The position numbers were made by a program, and so were the translations under genes. A stretch of DNA of 64,000 bases from Clostridiales bacterium (GTDB taxonomy: Bacteria > Bacillota > Clostridia > Oscillospirales > Oscillospiraceae): positions 1 to 64,000 of the forward strand of contig JALFRA010000021.1 in assembly GCA_022785125.1 (NCBI GenBank). The letters are read 5' to 3'. The notes under the pieces are model-generated. The model was not told where the DNA came from and did not search any database. It saw only the letters and a list, made by a program, of their open reading frames with translations. This document shows, piece by piece, positions 25,929 through 33,957 of this stretch (position 1 is the stretch's first letter; the number at the start of each line of letters is the position of its first letter).

Positions 25929-27065
25929 TCAGCGGGTGATCCAGAACAGATTGGAATCGGTGACAAAGTTGGGAACGCTGTAGAGGACCAGAGCCTGATC
26001 GATGCCGTTCTGCTGGATGTAGTCGGCAATGGACAGCTTGTAGTAGCGCAGGTCGATCAGGTGAATCTCGGAGAAGTGGGGGGTGAGGAAGGGCACCAGA
26101 GAGTCGGCGTAGGAGTCCCGAATGACCAGCAGCTTGGGCTTTTCGGCATTGGGGGTCTTGACTACGCCCAGAGACTGGTTGCCGCCCAGGAACATGGAGT
26201 ACTTGTCTTTCACGGAGAGGAAGGAGGTGTCGTACAGAGCGCGGGGCACTTCCACCTGGTTGCCGGTGTTGTCATAGGTGTAGCTGGTGACGGTAATGCC
26301 GGTGTCAGGCACATAAGTGGAGATGGTGTCGGGGCTTACCCAGCGTACGCCGGAGGAGGAGAACACCGTGCCGTAGAACTCGGTGGAACGGATGGTCTCG
26401 GTATAGGCATCCAGAGGTACGGGTGTGTAGCCCAAGGCTTCTGCCAGCGCAGTGTAGCCGTAGTAGGCGCCCAGGCTGGTCCAGTGGTGGTCGGTGCGGT
26501 AGAAGATGCTCTCGTCCTTGTGCGCCCACAGGGGGCTGTACAGATCCGCCCAGGTAGCGCCGGGTACCGCCGCCTTGGCCTGGTCCAGCAGAGCGGTCTG
26601 GCTGGCGTTGGGGGCCCCGTCGGGCAGCCGGTCCGCCCAGATGCAGGCCTGGGTGGGAATGAGGGAGAAGGTCACCGGGATATGCACACTTTCCACAAAA
26701 GTGTTCACATGATTCAGGTTTTCCGTCACCTTGGCGGCATCGGGCTGGTCAAACCGGGTAATAAGGGTGTCCTCATCGCAGAAGTAGACATTGTTGTTCT
26801 CCTGTTTGCCCAGGGTCCGCTCCGTGGAGGATTTAAGGGCCACCCACAGGTCCCGGCCCACAAACTGGTCGGTGGTGTAGGTCTCAAACTTCCGCATAAA
26901 CTGGCCGCTCAGCAGGCTGTCCGCAGAGACTTTGGGCATCTGCTCCAGCTTGCGGTTCTCCATTTCGGAGAACTCCCGGTCGGGCGCGGCGGCGTTGGCC
27001 ACCAGAAACAGGCCGATAAAGGCGCAGAACAGGGTCGTAATGAAGATACAGTACTTTTTCGACAT
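25929..27065 (-). CDS. DHHW-motif surface protein, AlgX/DltD-like partner of MBOAT
   Basis: 378 residues from ATG 27065 (GGAGG upstream). One N-terminal membrane segment (YCIFITTLFCAFIGLFLVA), rest outside. Signature FYRTDHHWTSLGAYYGY (about residues 190-205) defines the DHHW family, related to the SGNH/AlgX esterase-like acyltransferases; LLVIRDSYADSLVPFL near residue 310 matches the block with the nucleophile region. It probably completes O-acylation of a surface polymer that the MBOAT protein feeds with acyl groups. It is 16 bases after the MBOAT gene and shares its transcript. The target polymer is unknown. Confidence 0.83.
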   Translation of the reverse strand: MSKKYCIFITTLFCAFIGLFLVANAAAPDREFSEMENRKLEQMPKVSADSLLSGQFMRKFETYTTDQFVGRDLWVALKSSTERTLGKQENNNVYFCDEDTLITRFDQPDAAKVTENLNHVNTFVESVHIPVTFSLIPTQACIWADRLPDGAPNASQTALLDQAKAAVPGATWADLYSPLWAHKDESIFYRTDHHWTSLGAYYGYTALAEALGYTPVPLDAYTETIRSTEFYGTVFSSSGVRWVSPDTISTYVPDTGITVTSYTYDNTGNQVEVPRALYDTSFLSVKDKYSMFLGGNQSLGVVKTPNAEKPKLLVIRDSYADSLVPFLTPHFSEIHLIDLRYYKLSIADYIQQNGIDQALVLYSVPNFVTDSNLFWITR

Positions 27066-27081
27066 AATACAGTGCCTCCAA

Positions 27082-28482
27082 TCAGAAGTTCCAGTAGAGG
27101 AAGGGGTTATAAGTGCCGTCAACCAGGTAGGCGGTGGAAAGGATCAGTCCGGCCAGCAGCAGCACCGGCAGCACCACCTTCATAGGCTTTTCCGGCAGCT
27201 TTTTCCACAGCTTGGCCCCCAGCGGAGTGGCGGCCACAGCGCCGATGACCAGCATAGGCAGGAAGGAGGAGAAGTAGTAGCCCACGCTGGCACTGACAAG
27301 CCCACCATGGGCGTTACCGAACATGGCGGCCAGATAGGCACCCATGTGGTTGAAATCCTCCACGGCGAAGATGGCCCAGCTTACCAGCACCAGGAACAGG
27401 GTGTAGATGTGCTGCACCACAGCGGGACACTTCTCCAGCAGCTTGCCCAGGAAGGCCTTTTCCAGAATAATGAGGGCGGCGAAGTAAAGGCCCCAGATCA
27501 GGAAGTTCCAGCTGGCGCCGTGCCAGATGCCGGTGGCGGCCCACACCACAAACAGGTTGAAGAACAGCCGGGGCTTTTTCACCCGGTTACCGCCCAGAGG
27601 AATATACAGATACTCCCGGAACCAGGAGCCCAGGGAGATGTGCCACCGGCGCCAGAACTCGGTGACTGACTTGGAGATATAGGGGTAGTTGAAGTTCCGC
27701 AAAAACTCGAAGCCCAGCATCCGGCCCAGGCCCACGGCCATATCGGAGTAGCCGGAGAAGTCAAAGTACAGCTGGAGGGAGAAGGCCGCCACGCCCAGCC
27801 AAGCGCCGGAGACGGTGAGCTGGTCGGTGGGCAGGGCCAGATAGACGTCCCACAGCTTGCCGATGTTATTGGCCAGCAGTACCTTCTTGGCCAGGCCTAC
27901 CGTAAATACCTGCACGCCGGAGGCAAACTGCTCCGGGGAGTGGGTGCGGTAGGTCATCTGGTCGGCCAGCTCCTTGTACTTGATGATGGGGCCGGCAATG
28001 AGCTGGGGGAAAAGGGTCACGAAGGTACCGAAGCTGATGATGTTCTTCTGCACCTGCGCGTCTCCACGGTAGATATCCACGGGGTAGGTCATGGTCTGGA
28101 AGGTGTAGAAGGAGATGCCGATGGGCAGGGTCAGGTTGAGCACCGGCATACCCACGCCAAAGTGCTGGAAGGTCTTGGCCACCAGATCCCAGTATTTAAA
28201 GAAGAACAGGATAGCCAGATTGAGGACCAACGCCACCGCCACAGCGATCCGGGCGCCCTTGTCGTCGCCTTGTAATTTCCGCCGGGCCACGATCAGACCG
28301 CAGAAGTAATCCAGCACAATGGTGAAAATCATCAGCAGGATATACTTGGGTTCGCCCCAGCCATAAAAGACCAGGTTGACCACCAGCAGCCACAGGTTGC
28401 GCCATTTCAAAGGGGTAATGTAGTAAATTAGTAATACGATGGGTAGATATAGAAATAAAAAATACAAACTGGAAAAGACCAA
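27082..28482 (-). CDS. MBOAT-family O-acyltransferase (AlgI/PatA-like)
   Basis: 466 residues with 10-12 membrane segments. It has the MBOAT opening (YITPLKWRNLWLLVVNLVFY, about residues 22-41), the segment WRRWHISLGSWFREYLYIPLGG near 280, and the catalytic His in GIWHGASWNFLIWGLYF (about 330). Proteins of this kind move an acyl group (usually acetyl) across the membrane to a surface polysaccharide or wall polymer. The DHHW protein downstream is the usual outside partner. Own promoter at 28552-28580; ribosome site GAAGGTGAG. Confidence 0.92.
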   Translation of the reverse strand: MVFSSLYFLFLYLPIVLLIYYITPLKWRNLWLLVVNLVFYGWGEPKYILLMIFTIVLDYFCGLIVARRKLQGDDKGARIAVAVALVLNLAILFFFKYWDLVAKTFQHFGVGMPVLNLTLPIGISFYTFQTMTYPVDIYRGDAQVQKNIISFGTFVTLFPQLIAGPIIKYKELADQMTYRTHSPEQFASGVQVFTVGLAKKVLLANNIGKLWDVYLALPTDQLTVSGAWLGVAAFSLQLYFDFSGYSDMAVGLGRMLGFEFLRNFNYPYISKSVTEFWRRWHISLGSWFREYLYIPLGGNRVKKPRLFFNLFVVWAATGIWHGASWNFLIWGLYFAALIILEKAFLGKLLEKCPAVVQHIYTLFLVLVSWAIFAVEDFNHMGAYLAAMFGNAHGGLVSASVGYYFSSFLPMLVIGAVAATPLGAKLWKKLPEKPMKVVLPVLLLAGLILSTAYLVDGTYNPFLYWNF

Positions 28483-28515
28483 CTGCTCACCTTCTCTATA
28501 CAGATCTCAGGAAAG

Positions 28516-28580
28516 ACGCCCGGCAGGCCTGCCCTGCCGGGCGCTGACATGATTATAATGGGTACGGCACCAGAGTGCAA
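28516..28580 (-). promoter_or_regulatory. Promoter and TSS-proximal hairpin before the MBOAT-DHHW genes
   Basis: Minus strand: TTGCAC (28580-28575), 17-base spacer, TATAAT (28557-28552). Just after the predicted start comes an 11-bp stem CGCCCGGCAGG / CCTGCCGGGCG (28516-28542) followed by TCTTT. It may be an attenuator or only a terminator of the DUF4358 gene upstream. Confidence 0.6.
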
Positions 28581-28605
28581 CTTCTATTCTACCCAAAAAT
28601 AGAGA

Positions 28606-29349
28606 TTATTTTGTGTAACTGTTAAAAATGGTGACTGCGTCGCCGGCGTACTCGCTGACGGCAAAGAATACATAATTGCCGTTGGTGACCAGCTGGTAGT
28701 TCTTCACCAACTCATGCTGATCAGGCAGATACTGGGACCACTGGGCGTCCAGATCAGCCTGGCGCTTGGCAATGCCGGCCTTCACGGTGTCCATCTTGCC
28801 GTCCTTCACCTCGGCGATGAAAAATTCGGTGGCATGGACACCCATGAGGGGCATCATGCACACATACTCCTCCAAATCGGAGGCACTGATGCCGTAGAGG
28901 GCGGAGAGAGTGGCGTCATCCATGGCGGTCAGATTGGGCAGGTCCAGCTTGGCAATGTCGTTCCAGGTAGACTGGACGGCGCTGGTCTGAGGTGTGCTCT
29001 CCGGCGTGGGGGTGGGAGCGGGGGTAGGCTTGACGGTGGGCTTGGGGGTAGCCGGAGCGGTGGGCTTGGGGGTGGAGGTGGGCTTTGCGGAGGGCTTGGA
29101 GGAGGGGGTAGCAGTAGGTTCGCTGGAGGGAGCCTCGCTCTCCTCTACAGGAGCGGAGCTCTCAGGCAGAGCGTCGGGACTCTCGGTGACGGGAGCGGAG
29201 TTCTCGGGAGAGGGGGTGACGCTCTCGGCCACGGGGGGAGTAGTGACGGTGTTGGGAGTCTCGGCAATGCCGTCGCCGCTGCCGCAGGCAGTCAGCATAC
29301 CAAGGGTCAGCGTCCCGGCCAGAGCCAGAGCGAGAAAACGATGATTCAT
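28606..29349 (-). CDS. DUF4358 lipoprotein with Pro/Thr-rich stalk
   Basis: 247 residues. Lipoprotein signal (LALAGTLTLGMLTACGSGDG, Cys about residue 22). Residues 30-130 are a low-complexity Pro/Thr/Ser/Glu stalk with KPT/PKPT repeats. Residues about 135-247 form the DUF4358 domain: HATEFFIAEVKDGKMDTVKA, AGIAKRQADLDAQWSQYLPD and the end FFAVSEYAGDAVTIFNSYT. The domain's function is unknown, but it is found again and again next to MBOAT and DHHW genes, as here. It may be part of the acylation machinery or read the state of the modified polymer (inference). Confidence 0.85.
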   Translation of the reverse strand: MNHRFLALALAGTLTLGMLTACGSGDGIAETPNTVTTPPVAESVTPSPENSAPVTESPDALPESSAPVEESEAPSSEPTATPSSKPSAKPTSTPKPTAPATPKPTVKPTPAPTPTPESTPQTSAVQSTWNDIAKLDLPNLTAMDDATLSALYGISASDLEEYVCMMPLMGVHATEFFIAEVKDGKMDTVKAGIAKRQADLDAQWSQYLPDQHELVKNYQLVTNGNYVFFAVSEYAGDAVTIFNSYTK

Positions 29350-29424
29350 ATCAGGACTCTCCTTTTCTGTTTTGTGATCGCTCTATTGGACGGCGGCCGC
29401 TGACAAAAAGTTCCCGGGTTTCTG

Positions 29425-29454
29425 TAAAAAACGCTCCCGCCGGAACGGGAGCGC
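29425..29454 (-). terminator. Terminator of the two-component operon
   Basis: Minus strand stem CGCTCCCG / CGGGAGCG with a 6-base loop followed by TTTTTT, 13 bases beyond the kinase stop. Confidence 0.9.
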
Positions 29455-29466
29455 TTGAGGTTCACT

Positions 29467-30933
29467 TCAGGCCGGAGCGACGGGGTCCTCCATGGAATCC
29501 AGGGGCAGCACCAGTGTAAAGCGGGTACCCACCCCTGGCCAGGACACCACCTCAAACCAGCCCCCGTGGCGGTCGGCGATCCACTTGGCAATGGACAGGC
29601 CCAGACCGGCGCCGCCGGTCTGCCGGGCCCGGCTCTCGTCGGTGCGGTAGAAGCGGTCAAAGATGTGGGGCAGGCTTTGGGCGTCGATGCCCTGCCCTTG
29701 GTCGGCCACCGTCAGCCGGGCCAGACCGTCCTTCCCCTGGACTGACAGGGTGATGCAGCCCCGGGCGGGGGTGTATTTCAGGGCGTTGTCCACCAAAATG
29801 CGCAGGGCCTGCTTAATGAGCCCCTCGTCGGCCACCACCGGCACGGCGCACAGCCATTTCCCCTCCAGATGGTGGGTGTGGTCCAGCATCTGGGTCTCCC
29901 GCAGCACCTCGGCGGCCAGTTCGGTCAGATCGCACAGCTGAGGATGGAAGGGGACGGAGGCGTTGTCCCCCCGGGCCAGAAAGAGCAGCTGTTCCACCAG
30001 CTGTTTCATGGAGTCGGCCTCCTGGCGGATGGCGTCGATGGCCTCCTGCCGGGTGGCGGGGTCGTCCTTGCCCCATCGGTCCAGCAGGCTGGCGTAACCC
30101 TGGATCACAGCGATGGGGGTGCGCAGCTCATGGCTGGCGTCAGAGACAAAGCGGGTTTGGGAGCGGTAGGCCTCGTTGATCCGGTCCAGCATGGCGTTGA
30201 TAGCCTGGGCCAGTGCCTTCAGCTCCTTTTGGGTGCCGGTCACCGGGATGCGCCGGTCCAGGTGGCTGGCGTTGATCTCGTCCAGCTCTCCGGCCAGAGC
30301 CTGGAGCTCCTCCGGCGACATGGAGCCACCCAGCCGGGTGGCGGCGGCGGCCAGGTCCTGGATGGGCCGCAGGGTGCGGCGGATGGTGCCTGCGTTTTTA
30401 AACAGGTTGAGCACCAGACTGACCAGCTGGCAGATCAGCACTACCCGCCCGGCAAAGACGAAGAGGACGGCGGGACGGGACAGATCCAGGGTGATGGCCA
30501 ATTCCTGTCCCTGGTTTTGGGTCACCAGGGTGTAGCTGGTGGGGCCGCCGGTGGAAAAGGCCATGAGAGGGATGAGATGTACCGTCCCCGGATCAAACCA
30601 GCGCTGGTCCCCCTCCAGCGCCTCCTGGGGGGAGGGAAGCCAGTGGGGGAGCAGGATACCGTTGGGGTCCCCCTCCGCTTCTGTTACGGAATAGCTGCCG
30701 GCGGACATCCATGCCGCGGCCTCCTCGGAGGGGGCGCCCTGTTTTTCCGCCAGGGCTTTCAGTCCCGCTGCCTGCCGGTCGGACCAGACGATGAGGCCGC
30801 CCCAGAACAGCAGGATGAGCAGGATGTCCAGCAGCAGGTAAATCCCCAGCAGCCGGAAAAAGAGCCGGGCGTTGAGCCGGGCCACAATGGAGGACTTGAT
30901 GCGGCCCTTTGGCCGGGTGGTCTTGGCAGACAT
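29467..30933 (-). CDS. Sensor histidine kinase
   Basis: 488 residues. Two membrane helices (FRLLGIYLLLDILLILLFWG near 27-46, and VLFVFAGRVVLICQLVSLVL near 155-175) bracket an outside sensor of about 110 residues. A HAMP-like linker follows, then HisKA with phospho-acceptor His in FVSDASHELRTPIAVIQGY (about 270). The ATPase domain has the N box (LRILVDNALKYTP), G1 (VADQGQGID) and G2 (GGAGLGLSIAKWI). It phosphorylates the OmpR-type regulator encoded upstream. The signal is unknown. Last gene of the operon, only four bases after the flavodoxin-like gene. Confidence 0.95.
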   Translation of the reverse strand: MSAKTTRPKGRIKSSIVARLNARLFFRLLGIYLLLDILLILLFWGGLIVWSDRQAAGLKALAEKQGAPSEEAAAWMSAGSYSVTEAEGDPNGILLPHWLPSPQEALEGDQRWFDPGTVHLIPLMAFSTGGPTSYTLVTQNQGQELAITLDLSRPAVLFVFAGRVVLICQLVSLVLNLFKNAGTIRRTLRPIQDLAAAATRLGGSMSPEELQALAGELDEINASHLDRRIPVTGTQKELKALAQAINAMLDRINEAYRSQTRFVSDASHELRTPIAVIQGYASLLDRWGKDDPATRQEAIDAIRQEADSMKQLVEQLLFLARGDNASVPFHPQLCDLTELAAEVLRETQMLDHTHHLEGKWLCAVPVVADEGLIKQALRILVDNALKYTPARGCITLSVQGKDGLARLTVADQGQGIDAQSLPHIFDRFYRTDESRARQTGGAGLGLSIAKWIADRHGGWFEVVSWPGVGTRFTLVLPLDSMEDPVAPA

Positions 30934-30937
30934 GGGC

Positions 30938-31219
30938 CTATCCCCAGAGCCAGTTCAGCACCGGCTCCAGCTGGGGGGCGCTCACCCAGTCGGCGCCCCG
31001 TTCCATAGCCTCCAGGGCCTCACGGGACTGAGAGTCGGTCTTTTTGGAGAGAATGGCCTTCATCATAGCCATCATCATTTTATATTTTCCCCGGACCCGG
31101 GCGGGGGAATAGCCGCCCCGCAGATAGAAAAGGGGCAGGCCGGTCTGGTGGGAGAGCAGAGTGGCGTACTGGGCGGTAAAGCCGGTGTTGCTGGAGTAAA
31201 CGATGGCGGAAACCTTCAT
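30938..31219 (-). CDS. Shortened flavodoxin-domain protein inside a two-component operon
   Basis: 93 residues. The N-terminus is the flavodoxin beta1/phosphate-loop (IVYSSNTGFTAQYATLLSHQ). The C-terminal half (YKMMMAMMKAILSKK...) matches the tail of flavodoxin-domain proteins of about 160 residues. The middle, which normally carries the isoalloxazine-contacting loops, is missing, with the reading frame intact, as if about 70 residues were removed. The ATG overlaps the response-regulator stop by four bases and its stop lies four bases from the kinase ATG, so it is tightly coupled to both. It may no longer bind FMN. A protein-protein role in signalling is possible (inference). Confidence 0.7.
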   Translation of the reverse strand: MKVSAIVYSSNTGFTAQYATLLSHQTGLPLFYLRGGYSPARVRGKYKMMMAMMKAILSKKTDSQSREALEAMERGADWVSAPQLEPVLNWLWG

Positions 31220-31902
31220 TCCGATCCCTCCCGAATCACATAGCCCACACCCCGGATGGTGTGGATCAGCTTGATGTGGAACGCCTCGTCCAGTTTGGTC
31301 CGCAGAAAGCGGATGTATACGTCCACGGTATTGGTCTCACCTATAAAGTCGAAGCCCCATACCTGTTCCAGCAGTTCCTCCCGGGACAGGACCTTTTCCT
31401 TGTGCTCCAGCAGACAGCGCAGCAGGTCAAATTCCCGGCGGGTGAGGGCCACGTTCTGGCCGTCCACCGCCACCAGATGCCGGTCCAGATCCATGACCAG
31501 GGGCCCAATGGACAGCCTGTTGTCCGGCTCGGTCCGAGCGGGCCGCTTCCGCAGGGCGGCCCGGATGCGGGCCAGCAGCTCCTCGGTGGCAAAGGGCTTG
31601 GTCACATAGTCGTCCGCCCCCATGTCCAGGCCGGACACCTTGTCCACCACCGTGTCCCGGGCGGTAAGCATGATGACGGGTACCTGGCTCTCCCGCCGCA
31701 GGCGGCGGAGCACCTCCATGCCGGAGAGGGCAGGCAGCATGATGTCCAGCAGGATCAGGTCGAACCGCCCGGACAGAGCCAGATCCAGTCCCGCCCGGCC
31801 GTCAAAGGCCTTTTCCACCTGGTAGCCCTCGTAATTCAGCTCCAGTTCCACCATGCGGGCCAGCTTTTCCTCATCCTCCACCAGCAGGATACGCTCCTCC
31901 AT
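31216..31902 (-). CDS. OmpR/PhoB-family response regulator
   Basis: 228 residues. Receiver domain 1-115 with the acidic pair (ILLVEDEEKL), the phosphorylated Asp in FDLILLDIMLP (about 52), and the Thr/Lys positions VIMLTARD and DYVTKPF. C-terminal winged helix (about 130-225) with LTRREFDLLRCLLEHKEKVL and VDVYIRFLRTKLDE, ending HTIRGVGYVIRE. Partner of the kinase encoded two genes downstream. It lies 11 bases after the DUF4342 gene. Targets are unknown. Confidence 0.96.
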   Translation of the reverse strand: MEERILLVEDEEKLARMVELELNYEGYQVEKAFDGRAGLDLALSGRFDLILLDIMLPALSGMEVLRRLRRESQVPVIMLTARDTVVDKVSGLDMGADDYVTKPFATEELLARIRAALRKRPARTEPDNRLSIGPLVMDLDRHLVAVDGQNVALTRREFDLLRCLLEHKEKVLSREELLEQVWGFDFIGETNTVDVYIRFLRTKLDEAFHIKLIHTIRGVGYVIREGSE

Positions 31903-31913
31903 GGCACATCACC

Positions 31914-32477
31914 TCATTGCTTGGATTGGTTCTTGTGGGCGGCCTGCTCGGCCTGAGCCCTGGCCCGCCCCACCGCGTCGCTGACGGTGTCGGCGGCGTG
32001 GTTGACCGCCTGACTTACCTCGTTGCCGTCCAGGTCGGGGCCGGCGAAGCGGTACCGGCAGCCCATGATCAGCCCCACAATGAGCAGGGGCACCGAGATC
32101 CAGAAGGCCAGCAGCACCAGCAGAATAAAAATCAGCAGCGGAATGGAGACAATGGGTTCCCCCCACCGCCATACCTCAAAACGGTTGGTGACGCAGCGGC
32201 GCAGAAAGCCGGTAAAGCTGTCCCGTCCGCTCTGACCGGCGGCGTTCTCAGGCCGGGCGGAAGCCCCGTTGGGCGGGGGCGTGGTCTGTTCGCTGCCGGG
32301 CCGGGTGGAGTATCGGGCGCTCTGTCCGCCGTCCGAACGGATCTTGCCCCGCTGCTCCAGCAGGATCAGGGCGGCCAGCAGATCGCCGTCCGCCTCTTCC
32401 AGCACGGCTCTGGCCTCCTCATAGGATATATGGGCTCGTTTCCGCAGCTGTTCCACCAATTCCAATGTGATATCCAT
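31914..32477 (-). CDS. DUF4342/UBA-like membrane protein
   Basis: 187 residues from ATG 32477 (AAAGGA upstream). An alternative TTG at 32495 would put that site inside the gene. Residues 1-45 are a ubiquitin-associated-like three-helix domain (ELVEQLRKRAHISYEEARAV, then LEEADGDLLAALILLEQRGK). A Pro/Ser/Gly linker and one strongly hydrophobic segment follow (IPLLIFILLVLLAFWISVPLLIVGLI). The tail is acidic then basic. DUF4342 proteins have no settled function. It is first in the operon with the two-component system and may be its membrane accessory or target (inference). Confidence 0.7.
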   Translation of the reverse strand: MDITLELVEQLRKRAHISYEEARAVLEEADGDLLAALILLEQRGKIRSDGGQSARYSTRPGSEQTTPPPNGASARPENAAGQSGRDSFTGFLRRCVTNRFEVWRWGEPIVSIPLLIFILLVLLAFWISVPLLIVGLIMGCRYRFAGPDLDGNEVSQAVNHAADTVSDAVGRARAQAEQAAHKNQSKQ

Positions 32478-32604
32478 GGGAACACATCCTTTCAACAGTA
32501 CCAGTATACCCCAGGGCCGGTAAAGAAGGCATTTAGGCTGTCTTAAAATCCCATTAAAACCGGCAACATTATACCAGCCCCATCCTTTCGGCGCAAGCGG
32601 CGGC

Positions 32605-32633
32605 TTTACCGGGGGGAGAAACCATGGTATAAT
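32605..32633 (+). promoter_or_regulatory. Sigma-A promoter of the copper-amine-oxidase-like/deacetylase-like gene
   Basis: TTTACC, 17-base spacer, TATAAT. CCATGGTAT occurs here and again in direct orientation about 45 bases on. On the opposite strand AGTATA (32503-32508) is a possible -10 for the two-component operon, with a poor -35. Confidence 0.55.
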
Positions 32634-32712
32634 AACCGCAAGTCAAGCAGCCGGAGCGGCTTGCAGCCATGGTATCATGCCAGCAGAAACAGGAAGAAAG
32701 GAGGGGACGGAC

Positions 32713-33888
32713 ATGAGTTGGAAAAAACGGTTGCTCACTCTGCTGTGCGCGGCGGTACTGGTGCTGGGACCGGGCCTGGTGAGCACCGCAAGGGCGGACA
32801 CGGTGGAGATCTACCTGATGGCGGAGAACGACCAGATGCTTACCCTGCCGCTGGAGGCCATGCCTACCTGGATCGGCGGTTCTCTGTACGTCCCCTATAC
32901 GGCCTTTGACTGGACGGTGACCGGGGTAAACCTGGGGGTGTCCTACGGACAGATCCAGGGGGACGCGGGAAACAGCTTTATGCTGTACAGCCTCAACGGC
33001 ACCCTCACCTTTGATCTGAACGCCGGTACCTGTGTGGACCGGTCCGGCCAGCTGATGGAGATGCGGGCGGTGTCCCGCAACGGCTGGATCTTTGTGCCGC
33101 TGGCGTCGGTATGTTCCTATTTTGGTCTGCGTTACAGCTATACGCCCACCAACTACGGTACCCTGATCCGCATCACCAACGGGCAGGAGCGGCTGGGCAG
33201 TGAGTTCATCCAGTACGCCCAGGACGCCATGCGCAGCCGGTACAATACCTATATGAAGCAGCTCTACCCGGATCACACGCCCCAGCCCTCCATCCAGACC
33301 ACCCCCGTGCCCACCCCGACCCCCAGTCCGGGGGAGGAGCCGGGGCGGGCGGAGCTGACGGTGTATCTTTCTTTCCAGTGTACCGGAGGGGGCGGCGTGT
33401 CCCAGATCCTGGACCAGTTGGATGGGGCGGGTGTGAAAGCACTTTTCCTGTTCCGGCCGGAGGAGCTGGAGGCCAATGAGGAAAACCTCCGCCGCATCGT
33501 GGGTTCCGGTCATGCCGTGGGCCTGAGTGTGGAGGGGACCGCCCTGACTCAGGTAGAGGAGGAGCTGGCCCAGGGCGAGGCCATGCTGGACCGGCTGGTG
33601 CGGCTCAAGACCCACACCGTCTATCTGGAACGGGCGGGGCGGGATGTCTCTACTGCGCTGTCCGCGCAGGGGTGGGCCTGCTGGTCCCCCCAGCTGGACC
33701 AGACCGGGGATACCCGTTCGGCGGCCACCCGCAGCAGCGCCCTGATGAATCACTTTGACAGCCGTACCGGCTCTGTCCGGGTCATGCTGGACGACCGGCC
33801 CGGTACCGCCGATCTGCTGGGCCGGCTGCTGCCCCGGATGGAGCGCGAGGACTATCGGACCCGGCTGGCTCTGGAGACCTGGTTTTGA
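32713..33888 (+). CDS. Exported protein with copper-amine-oxidase-N-like domain and a degenerate deacetylase domain
   Basis: 391 residues from ATG 32713 (GGAGGGG upstream). Signal peptide MSWKKRLLTLLCAAVLVLG...STARA. Residues about 30-190 resemble the stalk/wall-binding 'copper amine oxidase N' domain (TWIGGSLYVPYTAFDWTV, NGWIFVPLASVCSYFG). After a Pro/Thr linker, residues about 225-390 align with NodB polysaccharide deacetylases: LSFQ..., ILDQLDGAGVKALFLFRPEE and RRIVGSGHAVGLSVEGT. The catalytic residues are replaced: motif 1 'FDDG' is FQCTG and motif 2 'HSxxH' is LSVEG. It is probably a non-catalytic glycan-binding protein. Single gene with a hairpin after it. Confidence 0.72.
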   Translation: MSWKKRLLTLLCAAVLVLGPGLVSTARADTVEIYLMAENDQMLTLPLEAMPTWIGGSLYVPYTAFDWTVTGVNLGVSYGQIQGDAGNSFMLYSLNGTLTFDLNAGTCVDRSGQLMEMRAVSRNGWIFVPLASVCSYFGLRYSYTPTNYGTLIRITNGQERLGSEFIQYAQDAMRSRYNTYMKQLYPDHTPQPSIQTTPVPTPTPSPGEEPGRAELTVYLSFQCTGGGGVSQILDQLDGAGVKALFLFRPEELEANEENLRRIVGSGHAVGLSVEGTALTQVEEELAQGEAMLDRLVRLKTHTVYLERAGRDVSTALSAQGWACWSPQLDQTGDTRSAATRSSALMNHFDSRTGSVRVMLDDRPGTADLLGRLLPRMEREDYRTRLALETWF

Positions 33889-33892
33889 ACCA

Positions 33893-33917
33893 AGGGGGCG
33901 GGCAGATGCCCGCCCCT
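33893..33917 (+). terminator. GC hairpin after the degenerate deacetylase gene
   Basis: Stem GGGGCGGGCA / TGCCCGCCCC with a 2-base loop, followed by a weak TTACCTTATAT stretch. A partial terminator at best. Confidence 0.5.
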
Positions 33918-33957
33918 TACCTTATATATAATAGTGTAGAGACAGGAGGAAACTGCC

